From a virus, in IMG/VR virus record IMGVR_UViG_3300031952_000064, positions 1 to 37,180 of that record: a stretch of 37,180 bases of DNA; one strand, 5' to 3'. Each line of letters begins with the position of its first letter. Within the stretch, counting starts at the first letter, position 1. Shown here one piece after another: positions 1 through 8,568 of this stretch. The notes under the pieces are model-generated. The model was not told the origin of the DNA and did no database searches. It was given only the letters and a program-made list of their open reading frames with translations. Position numbers and translations under genes: made by a program.

Positions 1-64
1 ATTCAACAGCTCAACAACAATTGTACCCATTTTCAGGAACTCTGCCATTGCTTCATTAGGCAAA
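1..64. repeat. Terminal direct repeat, left copy (assembly overlap)
   Basis: The first 64 bases are repeated at 37117-37180, with one difference (A at 25, T at 37141). Both copies lie in the same reading frame of the cement protein gene, and joining the ends restores one intact 164-codon frame. The simplest reading is an overlap at the ends of a circular or circularly permuted genome, unit length about 37,116 bp. The mismatch is synonymous (Gly GGT versus GGA), so it may be population variation. Confidence 0.93.
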
Positions 65-330
65 ACAATTGTTGGTGCAAGTGCATTGCCACCAGTGCCA
101 TTCAGTGCATACACCAGCGGGTTGACAAGGATGCCAGCAAAAGCACCAAGGCCACCTGCTTCAACATATCCATCAATGCCAACCAGCGCAGTGAAAGCAC
201 GCCCAATGACATTGTTAGCAGCGTCAGCACTCAAAATGCTGTTTGGTTCAGCACGCTGTGCGCCATCAAAAGCAAGGTCACCGACCATGCCAGTTGTTTG
301 ATTCAGTCTTACTGTGGATTGAAAAGGCAT
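1..330 (-). CDS. Structural cement (capsid decoration) protein, N-terminal 110 residues
   Basis: This is the front part of a gene that crosses the ends of the sequence; its remainder lies at 37180-36952. Joined across the 64-base overlap it gives 164 residues. The ATG at 330 follows AAGGGG at a suitable distance, the same ribosome binding site style as the fibre genes at 23481 and 23744. The protein is rich in Gly, Ala and Val and begins MPFQSTVRLNQTTG, resembling the gp24-type phage structural cement proteins encoded between scaffold and major capsid genes. That is exactly its position here: scaffold/protease upstream, major capsid gene downstream. Such proteins bind the outside of the capsid lattice. 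The assignment rests on position, length and general look; family certainty is moderate. Confidence 0.72.
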   Translation of the reverse strand, partial: MPFQSTVRLNQTTGMVGDLAFDGAQRAEPNSILSADAANNVIGRAFTALVGIDGYVEAGGLGAFAGILVNPLVYALNGTGGNALAPTIVLPNEAMAEFLKMGTIVVELLN

Positions 331-344
331 AATTTTTCCCCTTA

Positions 345-902
345 TTATTTCAGATAGCTGGCAACTTCACTTGAGGCAATTGCTAAATCAGCAACAGCAA
401 CAGGTGCAGAAGTTTTGCTTGCTTGCAGGAAACCTTGCAGGGTGGCTGACTCTTGTCCAGCTTCACACTTCAAGCCCAGTTTTTTCACGCCATACACAGC
501 AACATCGTCAGCAGTCATAGTGCTGTGATCGAAAGTGCCGATGTGGTGCGACAGCTTTGATGCAAGCGCATCACGGCCAGCAATCATTTTCATGATTGTT
601 TTGCCATCAAGACCAGTTTGCAGTTTTGCAACTTGGGCTTGCAGCATTTTGATTTGTGCATCTGCGGCAACAGCTGGCTTTTCAGCAGCAGCTTCAACGT
701 CTGCATCACACGCTGGCTTTTCAGCTTCAGCGTCTGCATCAGCAGCAGCAGGCTTGTCAACATCAGCAGGTGCATCAGCATCAAGGCTGCCATGCTCTTT
801 TTCTTCAAGCGGCTTCAGTTTTTCAAGGAAAGCGGCAATGGCATCAACTTTGGCAGCCAAGCCTTCAAGGGTCAATTCTGGTTTTGCAGTTTCTTCAGGC
901 AT
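345..902 (-). CDS. Nested scaffold protein from an internal start in the protease gene
   Basis: In-frame internal translation from the ATG at 902 would give a 185-residue protein, [19 protein letters not shown]..., equal to the acidic, Ala-rich C-terminal half of the protease/scaffold gene. The start is preceded by AAAGGAGG five bases upstream, one of the best ribosome binding sites in the window and better than that of the full-length gene. The layout matches lambda C/Nu3, where an internal start yields free scaffold in excess over protease. The internal product is inferred from the sequence, not shown. Confidence 0.62.
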   Translation of the reverse strand: MPEETAKPELTLEGLAAKVDAIAAFLEKLKPLEEKEHGSLDADAPADVDKPAAADADAEAEKPACDADVEAAAEKPAVAADAQIKMLQAQVAKLQTGLDGKTIMKMIAGRDALASKLSHHIGTFDHSTMTADDVAVYGVKKLGLKCEAGQESATLQGFLQASKTSAPVAVADLAIASSEVASYLK

Positions 903-1457
903 GGTGGCCTCCTTTGTGTCAATCGAAAATGTGAAGTGGTCAAGCACAGCAACAGCTTTGCCCATCCTACCCTCATCAACCAAGGCAAGGTGATTGCCCC
1001 TAATGCTGCGCTGTATGGCGTCATAACGCTGGCCATTAAATATGCCAGAGGTGAAGTCATAAATACAGCGATACCCACAGGAAAGCTCTTTTTTTCCACT
1101 TTCAATTAAGTCTGCAAGTTTTTCTGAAAACACTTTGATGTTTCCTTTCAGGAAACCATCATCAAAAAATACATCTTCACCGATAACGCCATGTATCCCT
1201 TTTTTTTCTGCTGGTGTCAAGCCATCTTTTACACTGCCCAACAATTCATGATCGTCAATCCAAGGCAGCAATTTGAAACTATCAATGCATTCTTGTGATG
1301 ACAGCTCTACCTCTGGCCGATACACAGCAAAGATTTTGTCAGCAGCTTCACCCTCAAGGCCAAGCTGTGCGCCACTGTATGGGAACACGCCAACCTTTGA
1401 CAGCGGGTTTCCTTTTACTTCAAACCAGCCATTTTCATCTTCAATGCGGTCACTCAT
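345..1457 (-). CDS. Prohead protease/scaffold fusion, DUF2213 family
   Basis: A 370-residue protein. The first half resembles the DUF2213 head-maturation protease region, with conserved pieces such as [20 protein letters not shown] and [13 protein letters not shown]. The second half is acidic and very Ala-rich, with a predicted helical or coiled-coil stretch, as in capsid scaffolds. It is expected to shape the procapsid and then cleave scaffold and capsid proteins. The ATG at 1457 overlaps the stop of the gpF-like gene (ATGAGTGA, 8 bases), so translation is coupled. A second, in-frame start at 902 has its own strong Shine-Dalgarno and marks a nested scaffold. The gene sits between portal/gpF and cement/capsid, as expected for this role. 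Confidence 0.82.
   Translation of the reverse strand: MSDRIEDENGWFEVKGNPLSKVGVFPYSGAQLGLEGEAADKIFAVYRPEVELSSQECIDSFKLLPWIDDHELLGSVKDGLTPAEKKGIHGVIGEDVFFDDGFLKGNIKVFSEKLADLIESGKKELSCGYRCIYDFTSGIFNGQRYDAIQRSIRGNHLALVDEGRMGKAVAVLDHFTFSIDTKEATMPEETAKPELTLEGLAAKVDAIAAFLEKLKPLEEKEHGSLDADAPADVDKPAAADADAEAEKPACDADVEAAAEKPAVAADAQIKMLQAQVAKLQTGLDGKTIMKMIAGRDALASKLSHHIGTFDHSTMTADDVAVYGVKKLGLKCEAGQESATLQGFLQASKTSAPVAVADLAIASSEVASYLK
908..915 (-). promoter_or_regulatory. Strong internal Shine-Dalgarno (AAAGGAGG) for nested scaffold
   Basis: The minus strand reads AAAGGAGG, then CCACC, then ATG (902-900), all inside the protease/scaffold coding region. A seven-to-eight-base match to the anti-Shine-Dalgarno at ideal spacing inside a gene, exactly at the protease-scaffold domain boundary, is unlikely by chance. 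Confidence 0.65.
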
Positions 1458-2409
1458 CTTGTTCACCTTCAATTTCGATTTCGTCATCATTGTCGATGAC
1501 TGGAATCATTGTGCATTTGCAGTTTGGCAACTGCGCTGGCAAACCGCGCTGGCCAGTGTCAGGGTCAATGATTGGTGGCTTGGTCATGCTGTAAATCCCA
1601 CCGTTTAAACCGCCTTCACTGACTGTCCTAATGTGGTGTTCTCTTGCTCTGAAACCACCACCGCTGTGCGACCACTCAAACTTAGTCACACCAACTGCTT
1701 TCATTCTTTCGCCATTGATTGTTGAGTATGCCTTGCGGGTCTGGTCGAGTGCAATATTTTTTGCACGCCTGTGTGTCATATCACCATCCTTTTCCAGCTT
1801 GTCATACAGGCCAGTCATGTCGCCACCCTTGGCTGCTGACTCTTTCAGGGTATTGGTGACTCTGGCCATATACTGTTCAGGGATAGATTTTATCAATGCG
1901 ACATTTTCAGCAAGGCTGCTTTTGATGGCCTTTCCCAAGTCACCAGTCATGAAGTCCATTTTGAAAGTCAGCTGGCCACTCAAATCTTTCAGGCTTCCTG
2001 CAAGGTTAACTGCGCTTTCCTTGTTCACTGCGCCCATCATATTTTGCGCCAGCGTCATTGCCTTGTGGTTGAATAACGATTCAAACCTTGCTGCAAGCGC
2101 CTTGGCATTAGCTGCTGCCTTCAATGCTGCGGCTTTGTTTCTTTCCTCTGCCTTTTTAGCAGCAGCCTTTTTCTTTTCAGCATCGTCATCATCTGCCGCA
2201 TCGCTTGACATCACCACGGCCAAGTCAGACTTCAACTGCCGCTGCGTCTGCGCCACCATCTGCTTCACCAGCTTGGTCAATGCTGCAATGTATCGTGACT
2301 CAATGGCAACGCTGTGCTTCAGTGGCCTGCCCTTAACAGCGCCATGCTTGCTGACTTGGCTGGCTTTTGCCTTGGTCAGTACAATCTGCTGTGGCTTCGG
2401 TTGCGCCAT
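1450..2409 (-). CDS. Phage head morphogenesis protein, Mu gpF-like
   Basis: A 319-residue minor head protein. The N-terminal third is highly basic, followed by an Ala/Lys/Asp-rich helical linker around residues 70-105. The C-terminal part carries the gpF-like features: a [16 protein letters not shown] segment, then [16 protein letters not shown], and near the end PNCKCTM. These Cys/His residues are typical of the SPP1 gp7/Mu gpF family, which is injected or acts in head assembly next to the portal. Its place directly after the portal gene (ATG at 2409, two bases after the portal stop) fits. Its stop overlaps the protease start. Confidence 0.87.
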   Translation of the reverse strand: MAQPKPQQIVLTKAKASQVSKHGAVKGRPLKHSVAIESRYIAALTKLVKQMVAQTQRQLKSDLAVVMSSDAADDDDAEKKKAAAKKAEERNKAAALKAAANAKALAARFESLFNHKAMTLAQNMMGAVNKESAVNLAGSLKDLSGQLTFKMDFMTGDLGKAIKSSLAENVALIKSIPEQYMARVTNTLKESAAKGGDMTGLYDKLEKDGDMTHRRAKNIALDQTRKAYSTINGERMKAVGVTKFEWSHSGGGFRAREHHIRTVSEGGLNGGIYSMTKPPIIDPDTGQRGLPAQLPNCKCTMIPVIDNDDEIEIEGEQDE

Positions 2410-2411
2410 TG

Positions 2412-4205
2412 TTATTTTTTGCCTTCATCAAGTGGAGGCACAAGCTCTGGCGATGACTCTTGATGTGCTGTCACGCTGTCATCATCTTCAGCATCAGGCT
2501 CAATTCCCATGAATGATTGCGCCTGCTCTGGTGTGAAACCATACGCTGCCTGCAATAGCATCAAGCCTTGGCTTTCACTGACAGTGCCTTTGGCCACCTT
2601 ACGCAGTATCCTTTCAATGCCCTGAAACTGCTTACCAGTCAGGTTGGTGATGATCTGATTGGCCACAGGTACTGCTGGCGCATCCTGTGCGACAGGCTCA
2701 CCGTTCAGCATGGTTGGCGCATCCTCAAGCAAATCAATATCAGGCTCAACATCAATCGACAGCCCATTAAAACCGCTGTCTTTGTCAGCAATCAATTTCG
2801 CTCTGATGTCATTGCCATCAATTGCACCTGTGGCTTGCAGGGCTTGTGCAGCCTGTGCTTTGCTCAACTGCACCGCTGCCAATTCTGTTTCTGTCATGCT
2901 ATCCAGCGGCTTCCACGATACCACCACACTCATATCAGGTATCTTGCTTAACTCTTCATCAGATTTGATGGCAAGCAGATGATGCCGTTCAATCAGTGGT
3001 TGCATTTCATTTGTCTGGATTGTTTCCAGATATTCATGGTAGCTGGCTTCCTCATATTCACCAGCAGCGCCAAAACCCTTGGGTGATGTGCCAAGCAATT
3101 TTGTTGCAGGTGTGTTGGCAATCGCTGCCACGATCTGGTATTGGGTCATGATAACTGCGTCAAGGTCTGCAAGGCTGGTGTCGATCTGCTGCAACTCTTC
3201 ACCATCACCAATCAGCTTCACGCCTTGGTTGTCACGGTAATATATCCAGTTGGCTAATTTTTCCTCAAATGCAATCTGGTCTGCAATCACAGCAGCCATG
3301 TCAACTTTCATCACGTTTGTTCGCTTTGTCAGCGCCAGCATTGGCGCTTCATTGGCTGTGCGCTCTGCTGCATAGACTCTCTCGAAAATGCGCTGTGGCA
3401 ATGGTATGCCTGCATAAATATACGATGGCTTCAGCACATCGGCCACATCGGTTGTGCGTATCACAACCAAGTGTGAACGATGATACCTGACACCATTCAC
3501 ACGCCAGAATGTAGGCTCATAGAAATGCCTGCTGGCAGGGTTTGCTGCTGCATCGGCATCCAGCTCTGGTGTCACCCAATATGGGTCAACCTGACTGAAA
3601 CCTTTGTATGAACCAACAGTGATGCCATCAATGTTAAATGGCTTTTGATAGTAGTCAGGGTCATCACTTTCAACATGAAAAATGGCAATGCGTATGCCAA
3701 ACACTCTGTTGAACTTGGCAAACTCAACCAACTGTTTTTTCATCTTGTGTTCAATGTCAATTTGCTTCAGCTTGTCAAGGGCTTCAACTGGTATTTCAAT
3801 GCCGCTGTTTGCTGTGATGTCATACCCTTTACGGATAGCATCGGAAGGAGCAAGGCTGCACGCTTTATCAACCAGCCAGTGCTGTGCAATGATGGCGCAC
3901 GCCTGATACCCAATGAAACCCTGTGAAACAAACCATGCAAAAAGGTTCTCAGGCATCACACCGTTTTGAATGCCAAAAGCATTGTTAATTGGAACTGCTG
4001 TGCTGGCATCCATTGCCACGCCATTCAGCATTGGCACTGGTGACTTTTTCTGAAAGGCATTTTGCAATATGTATTGGGTTGCTCTTGGCAGCGTCATCTG
4101 GCCAGCATGGGTTGAAAAAAAGCCACTGGTCAATGACTTTGAATCTGCACCAACAGCAGGGCTGGCAGCAGCGGTTTTTGATTTGAATGGCCACAACTTT
4201 TTCAA
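2412..4205 (-). CDS. Portal protein, DUF1073-type
   Basis: A 597-residue protein that follows the large terminase gene and precedes the gpF-like gene, the standard portal position. Recognisable stretches include PRATQYILQNAF near residue 40, the GFIGYQACAIIAQHWLVDKACSLAPSDA region, and TPATKLLGTSPKGFGAAGEYE around residue 370, typical of DUF1073-type portals. It forms the dodecameric DNA channel at the capsid vertex. The start codon is TTG: its TTGA overlaps the TGA of the terminase (frames coupled by 4 bases), and no better ATG lies nearby. The C-terminal 90 residues are acidic and probably flexible. Confidence 0.88.
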   Translation of the reverse strand: MKKLWPFKSKTAAASPAVGADSKSLTSGFFSTHAGQMTLPRATQYILQNAFQKKSPVPMLNGVAMDASTAVPINNAFGIQNGVMPENLFAWFVSQGFIGYQACAIIAQHWLVDKACSLAPSDAIRKGYDITANSGIEIPVEALDKLKQIDIEHKMKKQLVEFAKFNRVFGIRIAIFHVESDDPDYYQKPFNIDGITVGSYKGFSQVDPYWVTPELDADAAANPASRHFYEPTFWRVNGVRYHRSHLVVIRTTDVADVLKPSYIYAGIPLPQRIFERVYAAERTANEAPMLALTKRTNVMKVDMAAVIADQIAFEEKLANWIYYRDNQGVKLIGDGEELQQIDTSLADLDAVIMTQYQIVAAIANTPATKLLGTSPKGFGAAGEYEEASYHEYLETIQTNEMQPLIERHHLLAIKSDEELSKIPDMSVVVSWKPLDSMTETELAAVQLSKAQAAQALQATGAIDGNDIRAKLIADKDSGFNGLSIDVEPDIDLLEDAPTMLNGEPVAQDAPAVPVANQIITNLTGKQFQGIERILRKVAKGTVSESQGLMLLQAAYGFTPEQAQSFMGIEPDAEDDDSVTAHQESSPELVPPLDEGKK

Positions 4206-5659
4206 TTGAAAAACCCCTGTTTTTTTCTGGTCTGTAAAAACTCTTTGATGGCATCACACATTGGGTCGATCTGGTCATCGTGCTGGTGTGTGTTGTCTGC
4301 TGTGAATGCCTCGCACTCTATAATAAAATCTGATACCCAAGGCGCACTGGCAGGTATCATCACATTACCAATCTCAATGTGTGGCACAGCATCCTGCACC
4401 CTTGTGGTTTTGTCAATATTGCGCTGTATGCCGAAGATTGGCAAACGATGTGGCGCACCCTTCAAATCCTGAATCAAACCAGTGCCGCTGGCTTTATCTT
4501 CAACCATTATTTTGCTGCAACCTTCAGGCTGCCATTTTTCCCAAAAGGCCACCATGCGCCTTGCCAGCTCTGGTGCTTCCCACTTGCCACGCAACTGATC
4601 AAGCAAATATATGCGACCATCATCACCGTGACCCCAACACTGAAGCACACTGAAGTCATTATGTTCAGCAGTCTTTTGTGCGGTATCTGCAAAAATCATC
4701 GTGCGCTTGATAGCTGGCAAGACCGACCACCTGCCAAACCACTTACCCTGAATCAAATCACCGCCAACCACTATGGGTGTCTGCTGGTATAGCGACAACC
4801 AGTTTGCTGCACTCATGGCCTGCTTCCTTTCCAGTAGAAACTCAAGGCTTTTGTGTTCAGGGAATAATGGCTCACCTCTTTTCCTGTGAGTCTCATCATC
4901 TAAAGCCAGTGCAGCATGGCTCACCACCTTAACTGCATCACCGAACTTTTCCACAAACCTGCCGACAGGGTCATCAATATGCCAGCGGGTCAGGATAAAC
5001 AACAGGCCTGCATCATCTGAAAACCTGCTGAAAAAAACGTCTGTGAACCAATCCCATGTGCTGTTTCTAACGCTGGCGCTGCCTGCTTCCTTGCGCCCTT
5101 TGATGGGGTCATCTATCACGCCAAGGTCAAGCCCTTCACCATTGATGCTGCCCAACACAGTGGTGTTTCTGAAGCTGCCAATATGGTCGGCAAACTCAAG
5201 CTGGTCTTGGTTCTGCCTGTACTGGCCGCTGATACCAACCACTGTGCTGCTTTTGCCAAGGCGAGTGTCAGGAAAAACCTTTCTGTATTTCTCGCTTGTG
5301 ATCAGCCTTTGTAACTTCAGGTTTGCCCTGATGCCTAGTCTTTCACTGAAGCTGGCATACACTGTTTTCATGTCTGGGTTGTGGCCTGATGCCCATGCGA
5401 TGAACTCAACCACCTGCTCTGACTTGCCATGCTGTGGTGGCGCTTGGATAACCAGCTTTGGCCTTTTACCTTCACGCAGGTCAACATGAAACTGTTGAAG
5501 GTGGCCTGAGATCTCTTTCTGCCACCAGCCCTTTTTCATTTTTGGATTGATGTATTGCCTGAAAGCCCAGAAAGACCGTCTGGCCTCATGGACAGCCTTC
5601 AGCTCAACAAGATCAATTGTCGAAAACGTCTGTGTTAATACCGCGCTTGGCAAGCTCAT
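4202..5659 (-). CDS. Terminase large subunit (packaging ATPase-nuclease)
   Basis: A 485-residue protein that drives DNA into the prohead and cuts the concatemer. The Walker A motif APPQHGKSE is near residues 73-81 and a Walker B-like LGVIDDP near 179-185, followed by a coupling/motif III segment FILTRWHIDDP. The C-terminal RNase H-like nuclease shows MIFADTAQ, KIMVEDKASGTG and HDDQIDPM, giving acidic active-site residues. The start at 5659 was chosen over the upstream TTG because AGGA lies eight bases before it; the gene overlaps the small terminase gene by 47 bases. The C-terminal domain is of the kind found in headful-packaging terminases, in line with the circular sequence. Confidence 0.93.
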   Translation of the reverse strand: MSLPSAVLTQTFSTIDLVELKAVHEARRSFWAFRQYINPKMKKGWWQKEISGHLQQFHVDLREGKRPKLVIQAPPQHGKSEQVVEFIAWASGHNPDMKTVYASFSERLGIRANLKLQRLITSEKYRKVFPDTRLGKSSTVVGISGQYRQNQDQLEFADHIGSFRNTTVLGSINGEGLDLGVIDDPIKGRKEAGSASVRNSTWDWFTDVFFSRFSDDAGLLFILTRWHIDDPVGRFVEKFGDAVKVVSHAALALDDETHRKRGEPLFPEHKSLEFLLERKQAMSAANWLSLYQQTPIVVGGDLIQGKWFGRWSVLPAIKRTMIFADTAQKTAEHNDFSVLQCWGHGDDGRIYLLDQLRGKWEAPELARRMVAFWEKWQPEGCSKIMVEDKASGTGLIQDLKGAPHRLPIFGIQRNIDKTTRVQDAVPHIEIGNVMIPASAPWVSDFIIECEAFTADNTHQHDDQIDPMCDAIKEFLQTRKKQGFFN

Positions 5660-6053
5660 CTGCAATTTCCTGCTCAGTCATTTCTCTGGCTGGCGACATG
5701 GTGCGGTCTGTACTGGTGTGGTCAAGCACGCTGGTTTCTTTCCAGCCTGCCTGTGTTTTCAGGAAAAAGACCATGCTGGCCGTATCACCTGACTTTGCCT
5801 TGGTGATCAGGTTTTGCGCCACCATAGCAATGACTGTTGCTCGGCCTTTTTTATAGGCTTCGGAAACCTCTGGCTGGCGCTTGAACACCTCATGCATAGT
5901 TGTCTCGCTGCACCCAAAGTAATCACCCATTTGAGCCACTGTCATCATGGCTGCAAACCGTTCAACGTTGGCTGTCATCACCTCGTCAAAGACAAACATG
6001 GGTCGGCCACCCTTGTCCTTTTCAGGCTGCTCAGTTTCGCTGCCATCAGTCAT
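5613..6053 (-). CDS. Terminase small subunit
   Basis: A 146-residue protein with an N-terminal helix-turn-helix-like segment (MTVAQMGDYFGCSETTMHEVFKR) followed by a helical oligomerisation region and a C-terminal MTEQEIADEL motif. It would recognise the packaging site and stimulate the large subunit, encoded directly downstream and overlapping it. The start overlaps the methyltransferase stop by four bases (ATGA). The order methyltransferase, TerS, TerL is common in lytic phages and mobile head modules. Confidence 0.87.
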   Translation of the reverse strand: MTDGSETEQPEKDKGGRPMFVFDEVMTANVERFAAMMTVAQMGDYFGCSETTMHEVFKRQPEVSEAYKKGRATVIAMVAQNLITKAKSGDTASMVFFLKTQAGWKETSVLDHTSTDRTMSPAREMTEQEIADELAKRGINTDVFDN

Positions 6054-7363
6054 TCTTCTTCCCCATTCAGTGAATTGTAAGTCTCACCTGTTGATTCCAG
6101 CACCGCATCCTTCCCAGTGAAGTCCTGCCAGCGCTTAACGATCACATCACAGTATTGAGGGTCAAGCTCCATGAGCCACCCAACCCTGCCATTCTTTTCA
6201 GCAGCAATCATGGTTGTGCCGCTGCCACCAAAGGAGTCCAGTATGATATCGCCACCCTTGGTATTGTTGAGCATCAGATATTCAAACAGTGCGACAGGCT
6301 TCATGGTTGGGTGTTCACCATTCCTTGATGGCTTGTCGAACTCTAGGATTGTGGTTTGCTTTCGGTCTGTTGCCCATAGGTGGCCTGCGCCCTCTTTCCA
6401 GCCATACAGACAAGGCTCATGCTTCCAGTGGTAATCCTGCCTGCCCATAACGATGGATGACTTTTTCCAGATCAGGCACTGGCGAACAGTCCATCCAGAG
6501 TCGTGCGCTGCGCCTCTGAAATTGTATCCCTCGCTGTCAGCGTGCCAGATATAAAATACCGCACCACTTTTCATTGCGCTGTCTGCTGCAACATAAGCAT
6601 CACGCAAAAACTGACGAAAGCCACTGTCATCCATCTTGTCGTTCTGGATAGTCATGGCCTCCTTGGTCTTGCCAACATAGGCCACATTGTATGGTGGGTC
6701 GGTCAGCCACATATCAACCAGCGTATTGCCACACAGCTTTTGGATATCATCTATGCTGGTGCTGTCGCCACACAAAAGCCTGTGCTTACCCATCACCCAT
6801 ATATCGCCTGTCCTTGTGGTGGGGTCATCCTTAAGCTCTGGACAGGAATCAGGGTCGGTCTTGCCAGCAGTCAGCTCTATTGGCTTCATGGCCAGCAACT
6901 CTTCAGCAGTAAAGCCAAGCAGATCAATGTTGAAGTCACCCAAGGCCAGCGCCTCAATCTCTACGTTAAGCGCATCAATATCCCATCCAGCATTCAGTGC
7001 CAGCTTGTTGTCAGCAATAACGTATGCCTTGCGCTGAATCTCGGTCAGATACTTAAGCTCAATGCAAGGCACAGATTCAAGACCAAGTTTCTGTGCGGCC
7101 ATCACTCGGCCATGCCCTGCGATGATTCCATTTTCCCCATCAGTCAGGATTGGGTTGGTAAAGCCAAACTCTTTGATGCTTGCTGCAATTTGTGCCACCT
7201 GCTCTGGCGAGTGGGTGCGGCTGTTCATGGCGTATGGGATAAGCGATTCTGTCTTGGCCATTACGATCTGTGGGTTGGTTGGTGTCATGTGGATTTCCAG
7301 TTTTGGTTTATAGAATGCACTGCGCTGGCGGTCATCTGGCAGGTTGTATGGGTTGAAGGTCAT
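6050..7363 (-). CDS. ParB-domain DNA adenine/cytosine-N4 methyltransferase
   Basis: A 437-residue fusion. Residues about 33-115 form a ParB/Srx-like domain with the GHGR motif (IIAGHGRVMAAQKLG) and AYVIADNKLA. Residues about 180-430 form the N6-adenine/N4-cytosine methyltransferase: catalytic DPPY at 222-225, HPTMKP at 351-356, and the SAM-binding FGGSGTT at 378-384. DPPY before the SAM loop is the beta-class order. No restriction endonuclease gene lies nearby, so it is an orphan enzyme, probably protecting phage DNA from host cleavage; the target site cannot be read from the sequence. The start overlaps the preceding stop (ATGA), coupling it to the small-gene cluster and to terminase. Confidence 0.9.
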   Translation of the reverse strand: MTFNPYNLPDDRQRSAFYKPKLEIHMTPTNPQIVMAKTESLIPYAMNSRTHSPEQVAQIAASIKEFGFTNPILTDGENGIIAGHGRVMAAQKLGLESVPCIELKYLTEIQRKAYVIADNKLALNAGWDIDALNVEIEALALGDFNIDLLGFTAEELLAMKPIELTAGKTDPDSCPELKDDPTTRTGDIWVMGKHRLLCGDSTSIDDIQKLCGNTLVDMWLTDPPYNVAYVGKTKEAMTIQNDKMDDSGFRQFLRDAYVAADSAMKSGAVFYIWHADSEGYNFRGAAHDSGWTVRQCLIWKKSSIVMGRQDYHWKHEPCLYGWKEGAGHLWATDRKQTTILEFDKPSRNGEHPTMKPVALFEYLMLNNTKGGDIILDSFGGSGTTMIAAEKNGRVGWLMELDPQYCDVIVKRWQDFTGKDAVLESTGETYNSLNGEEE

Positions 7364-7575
7364 CTGGCAGCCCTTTCACGGTTGGTGTGTCGTATCACAC
7401 GCGCTGCATCATATTGTTGCTGAAAGCGCCTGCCATACTGCAATGCCAGCCCTGCTGTTGGGTATTCAAAGCCACTGCACCCAATCACACTGCCACCCAA
7501 TTCAACCACCCACCCAAACAGCCCTGTGGGGTTTGTGACTGGTGTGATGCTGTATGTGTTGTCTGGTGCTGTCAT
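7360..7575 (-). CDS. Hypothetical protein, 71 aa
   Basis: A short protein of unknown function, MTAPDNTYSITPV..., with a hydrophobic Gly-rich middle (GWVVELGGSVIGCSG) and a basic C-terminal third. Both ends overlap neighbours by ATGA, so it is translated between the 61-aa secreted-like protein and the methyltransferase. The gene is supported by this coupling and by codon use like its neighbours. Confidence 0.72.
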   Translation of the reverse strand: MTAPDNTYSITPVTNPTGLFGWVVELGGSVIGCSGFEYPTAGLALQYGRRFQQQYDAARVIRHTNRERAAR

Positions 7576-7757
7576 CTGGCCACACAGCGTGCAAGTGGGT
7601 GTGGTGTATATGGGTATCCTTCAGCCTTGGCTGCATCACCCTGTGTGGTGGCATCAGCCATAATCAATTGGGCTGCCACAGTGCATGACTGCATGGTTGA
7701 AAACTGTTGAAACTGTGCTGGCTGGTTGAATAGCATGACAATCAAAATGATTTTCAT
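7572..7757 (-). CDS. Small protein with N-terminal hydrophobic segment, 61 aa
   Basis: It starts MKIILIVMLFNQPAQ, a short hydrophobic run after a Lys, which could be a signal peptide or weak anchor; two Cys follow. GAGGAAA lies seven bases before the ATG, behind a leader resembling the CCAACC repeats seen before early genes. The stop overlaps the next start (ATGA). No family was recognised. An envelope location is inferred only from the N-terminus. Confidence 0.68.
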   Translation of the reverse strand: MKIILIVMLFNQPAQFQQFSTMQSCTVAAQLIMADATTQGDAAKAEGYPYTPHPLARCVAR

Positions 7758-7787
7758 TGTTGTTTCCTCATGGTGGTTGGCTGTGGT

Positions 7788-8045
7788 TCACAGTGAAGGT
7801 ATCACCAACCCAATGCAACAATCAAGGCCAGATGGTTCACACTGCAATATGGCAGCTTCAAGCGCCTGCCAGTCATCAAGGGTCATTGTGACAGTGTTGC
7901 CATCAATGGTTTCATTGGTCAGCACATAGGCTGTCTTGATGCGCTGAATGCCTGCCAGCATCCTTTGTGCCGCCACCCTGTCACGGTTGCTTGAATGGGT
8001 GTCTGACTGTTTTGGGTGCTTGGGTAGCAGGTTGCCTTGGGTCAT
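7788..8045 (-). CDS. Hypothetical protein, 85 aa
   Basis: Unknown function. The C-terminal half, TMTLDDWQALEAAILQCEPSG, looks like a helical motif common in short phage proteins; two adjacent Cys follow. GAAGG lies six bases before the ATG at 8045. It overlaps the preceding 78-aa gene by 65 bases in another frame. It belongs to the coupled block of small genes between endolysin and methyltransferase. Confidence 0.65.
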   Translation of the reverse strand: MTQGNLLPKHPKQSDTHSSNRDRVAAQRMLAGIQRIKTAYVLTNETIDGNTVTMTLDDWQALEAAILQCEPSGLDCCIGLVIPSL

Positions 8046-8217
8046 GGTATGCCTTCAGTCTGGTGATTCTGGTGTCAGCAGTGTCACATGGGTGGCGCTG
8101 GTCAATCTCATTGCCCTGTGCAAGCCATGCGTCAATGTCAGCTTGCATGGTTTCCCTGTCAATGCTTGCCTGTGATGGTGTGCGCTTTGGCTTTGTTTCA
8201 GCTCTTGCCCTTGCCAT
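7981..8217 (-). CDS. Hypothetical basic protein, 78 aa
   Basis: It begins MARARAETKPKRTPSQAS, strongly basic, then a predicted helix with the pattern DAWLAQGNEIDQRHP, seen in small phage DNA-associated proteins. The ATG at 8217 was chosen because AGGAAAA sits directly upstream; an upstream in-frame start would read through the membrane protein gene. It overlaps the preceding membrane protein gene by 20 bases. A nucleic-acid-binding role is only a guess from its charge. Confidence 0.62.
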   Translation of the reverse strand: MARARAETKPKRTPSQASIDRETMQADIDAWLAQGNEIDQRHPCDTADTRITRLKAYHDPRQPATQAPKTVRHPFKQP

Positions 8218-8359
8218 TTTTCCTTGCCCTTTGCTGCCTTTGTCTTTTCCTTGCGTGCCTGCCAATTGCTAAGTCAATCCACAGCAGCAAACCTGTTGCC
8301 AGTATAGCAAAAACAATGCAGCCAAGCACCAGCACAACAGGGTTGATGTTTTCACCCAT
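8198..8359 (-). CDS. Small single-pass membrane protein, 53 aa
   Basis: Starts MGENINPVVLVLG. A hydrophobic segment covers about residues 7-30 (VVLVLGCIVFAILATGLLLW), followed by a very basic cytoplasmic tail (RHARKRQRQQRARKNGKGK). This gives a clear N-out, C-in membrane topology by the positive-inside rule. The ATG overlaps the previous stop by one base (TGATG). Function unknown; its size, topology and nearness to the endolysin make a lysis or membrane-modifying role possible. Confidence 0.68.
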   Translation of the reverse strand: MGENINPVVLVLGCIVFAILATGLLLWIDLAIGRHARKRQRQQRARKNGKGKS

Positions 8360-8568
8360 CAGGCAGGCACATCAGGATGCAGCAGGTTAAAGCCACAAAC
8401 AATCAAGCTGCTTTTGTCAGTGCCAAACTTTTCAGCCAGTGTTTTCACCGCAAGCTGGTATTGCTCATCACACAATATGGCGCTTGGCAAAGAAAATGTG
8501 CCGCTGTTGTGTACTTGTTCACGCTGGTCATTCAGGTGCATGGTGTGGTAATGATACAAGGCAGTCAT
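8359..8568 (-). CDS. Hypothetical protein, 69 aa
   Basis: Unknown soluble protein, MTALYHYHTMHLNDQREQ..., with a helical middle (DEQYQLAVKTLAEKFG). The start overlaps the previous stop by ATGA and the stop overlaps the next start by one base, so expression is tightly coupled. No motif was recognised. Confidence 0.68.
   Translation of the reverse strand: MTALYHYHTMHLNDQREQVHNSGTFSLPSAILCDEQYQLAVKTLAEKFGTDKSSLIVCGFNLLHPDVPA

Noticed and set aside
2412-4205. Anti-CBASS (Acb1-type) activity in the portal, because DUF1073 has been linked by name to Acb1-like proteins
   Set aside because: I see no pair of HxT/HxS motifs expected for a 2H phosphoesterase, and the gene stands exactly where the portal should be.
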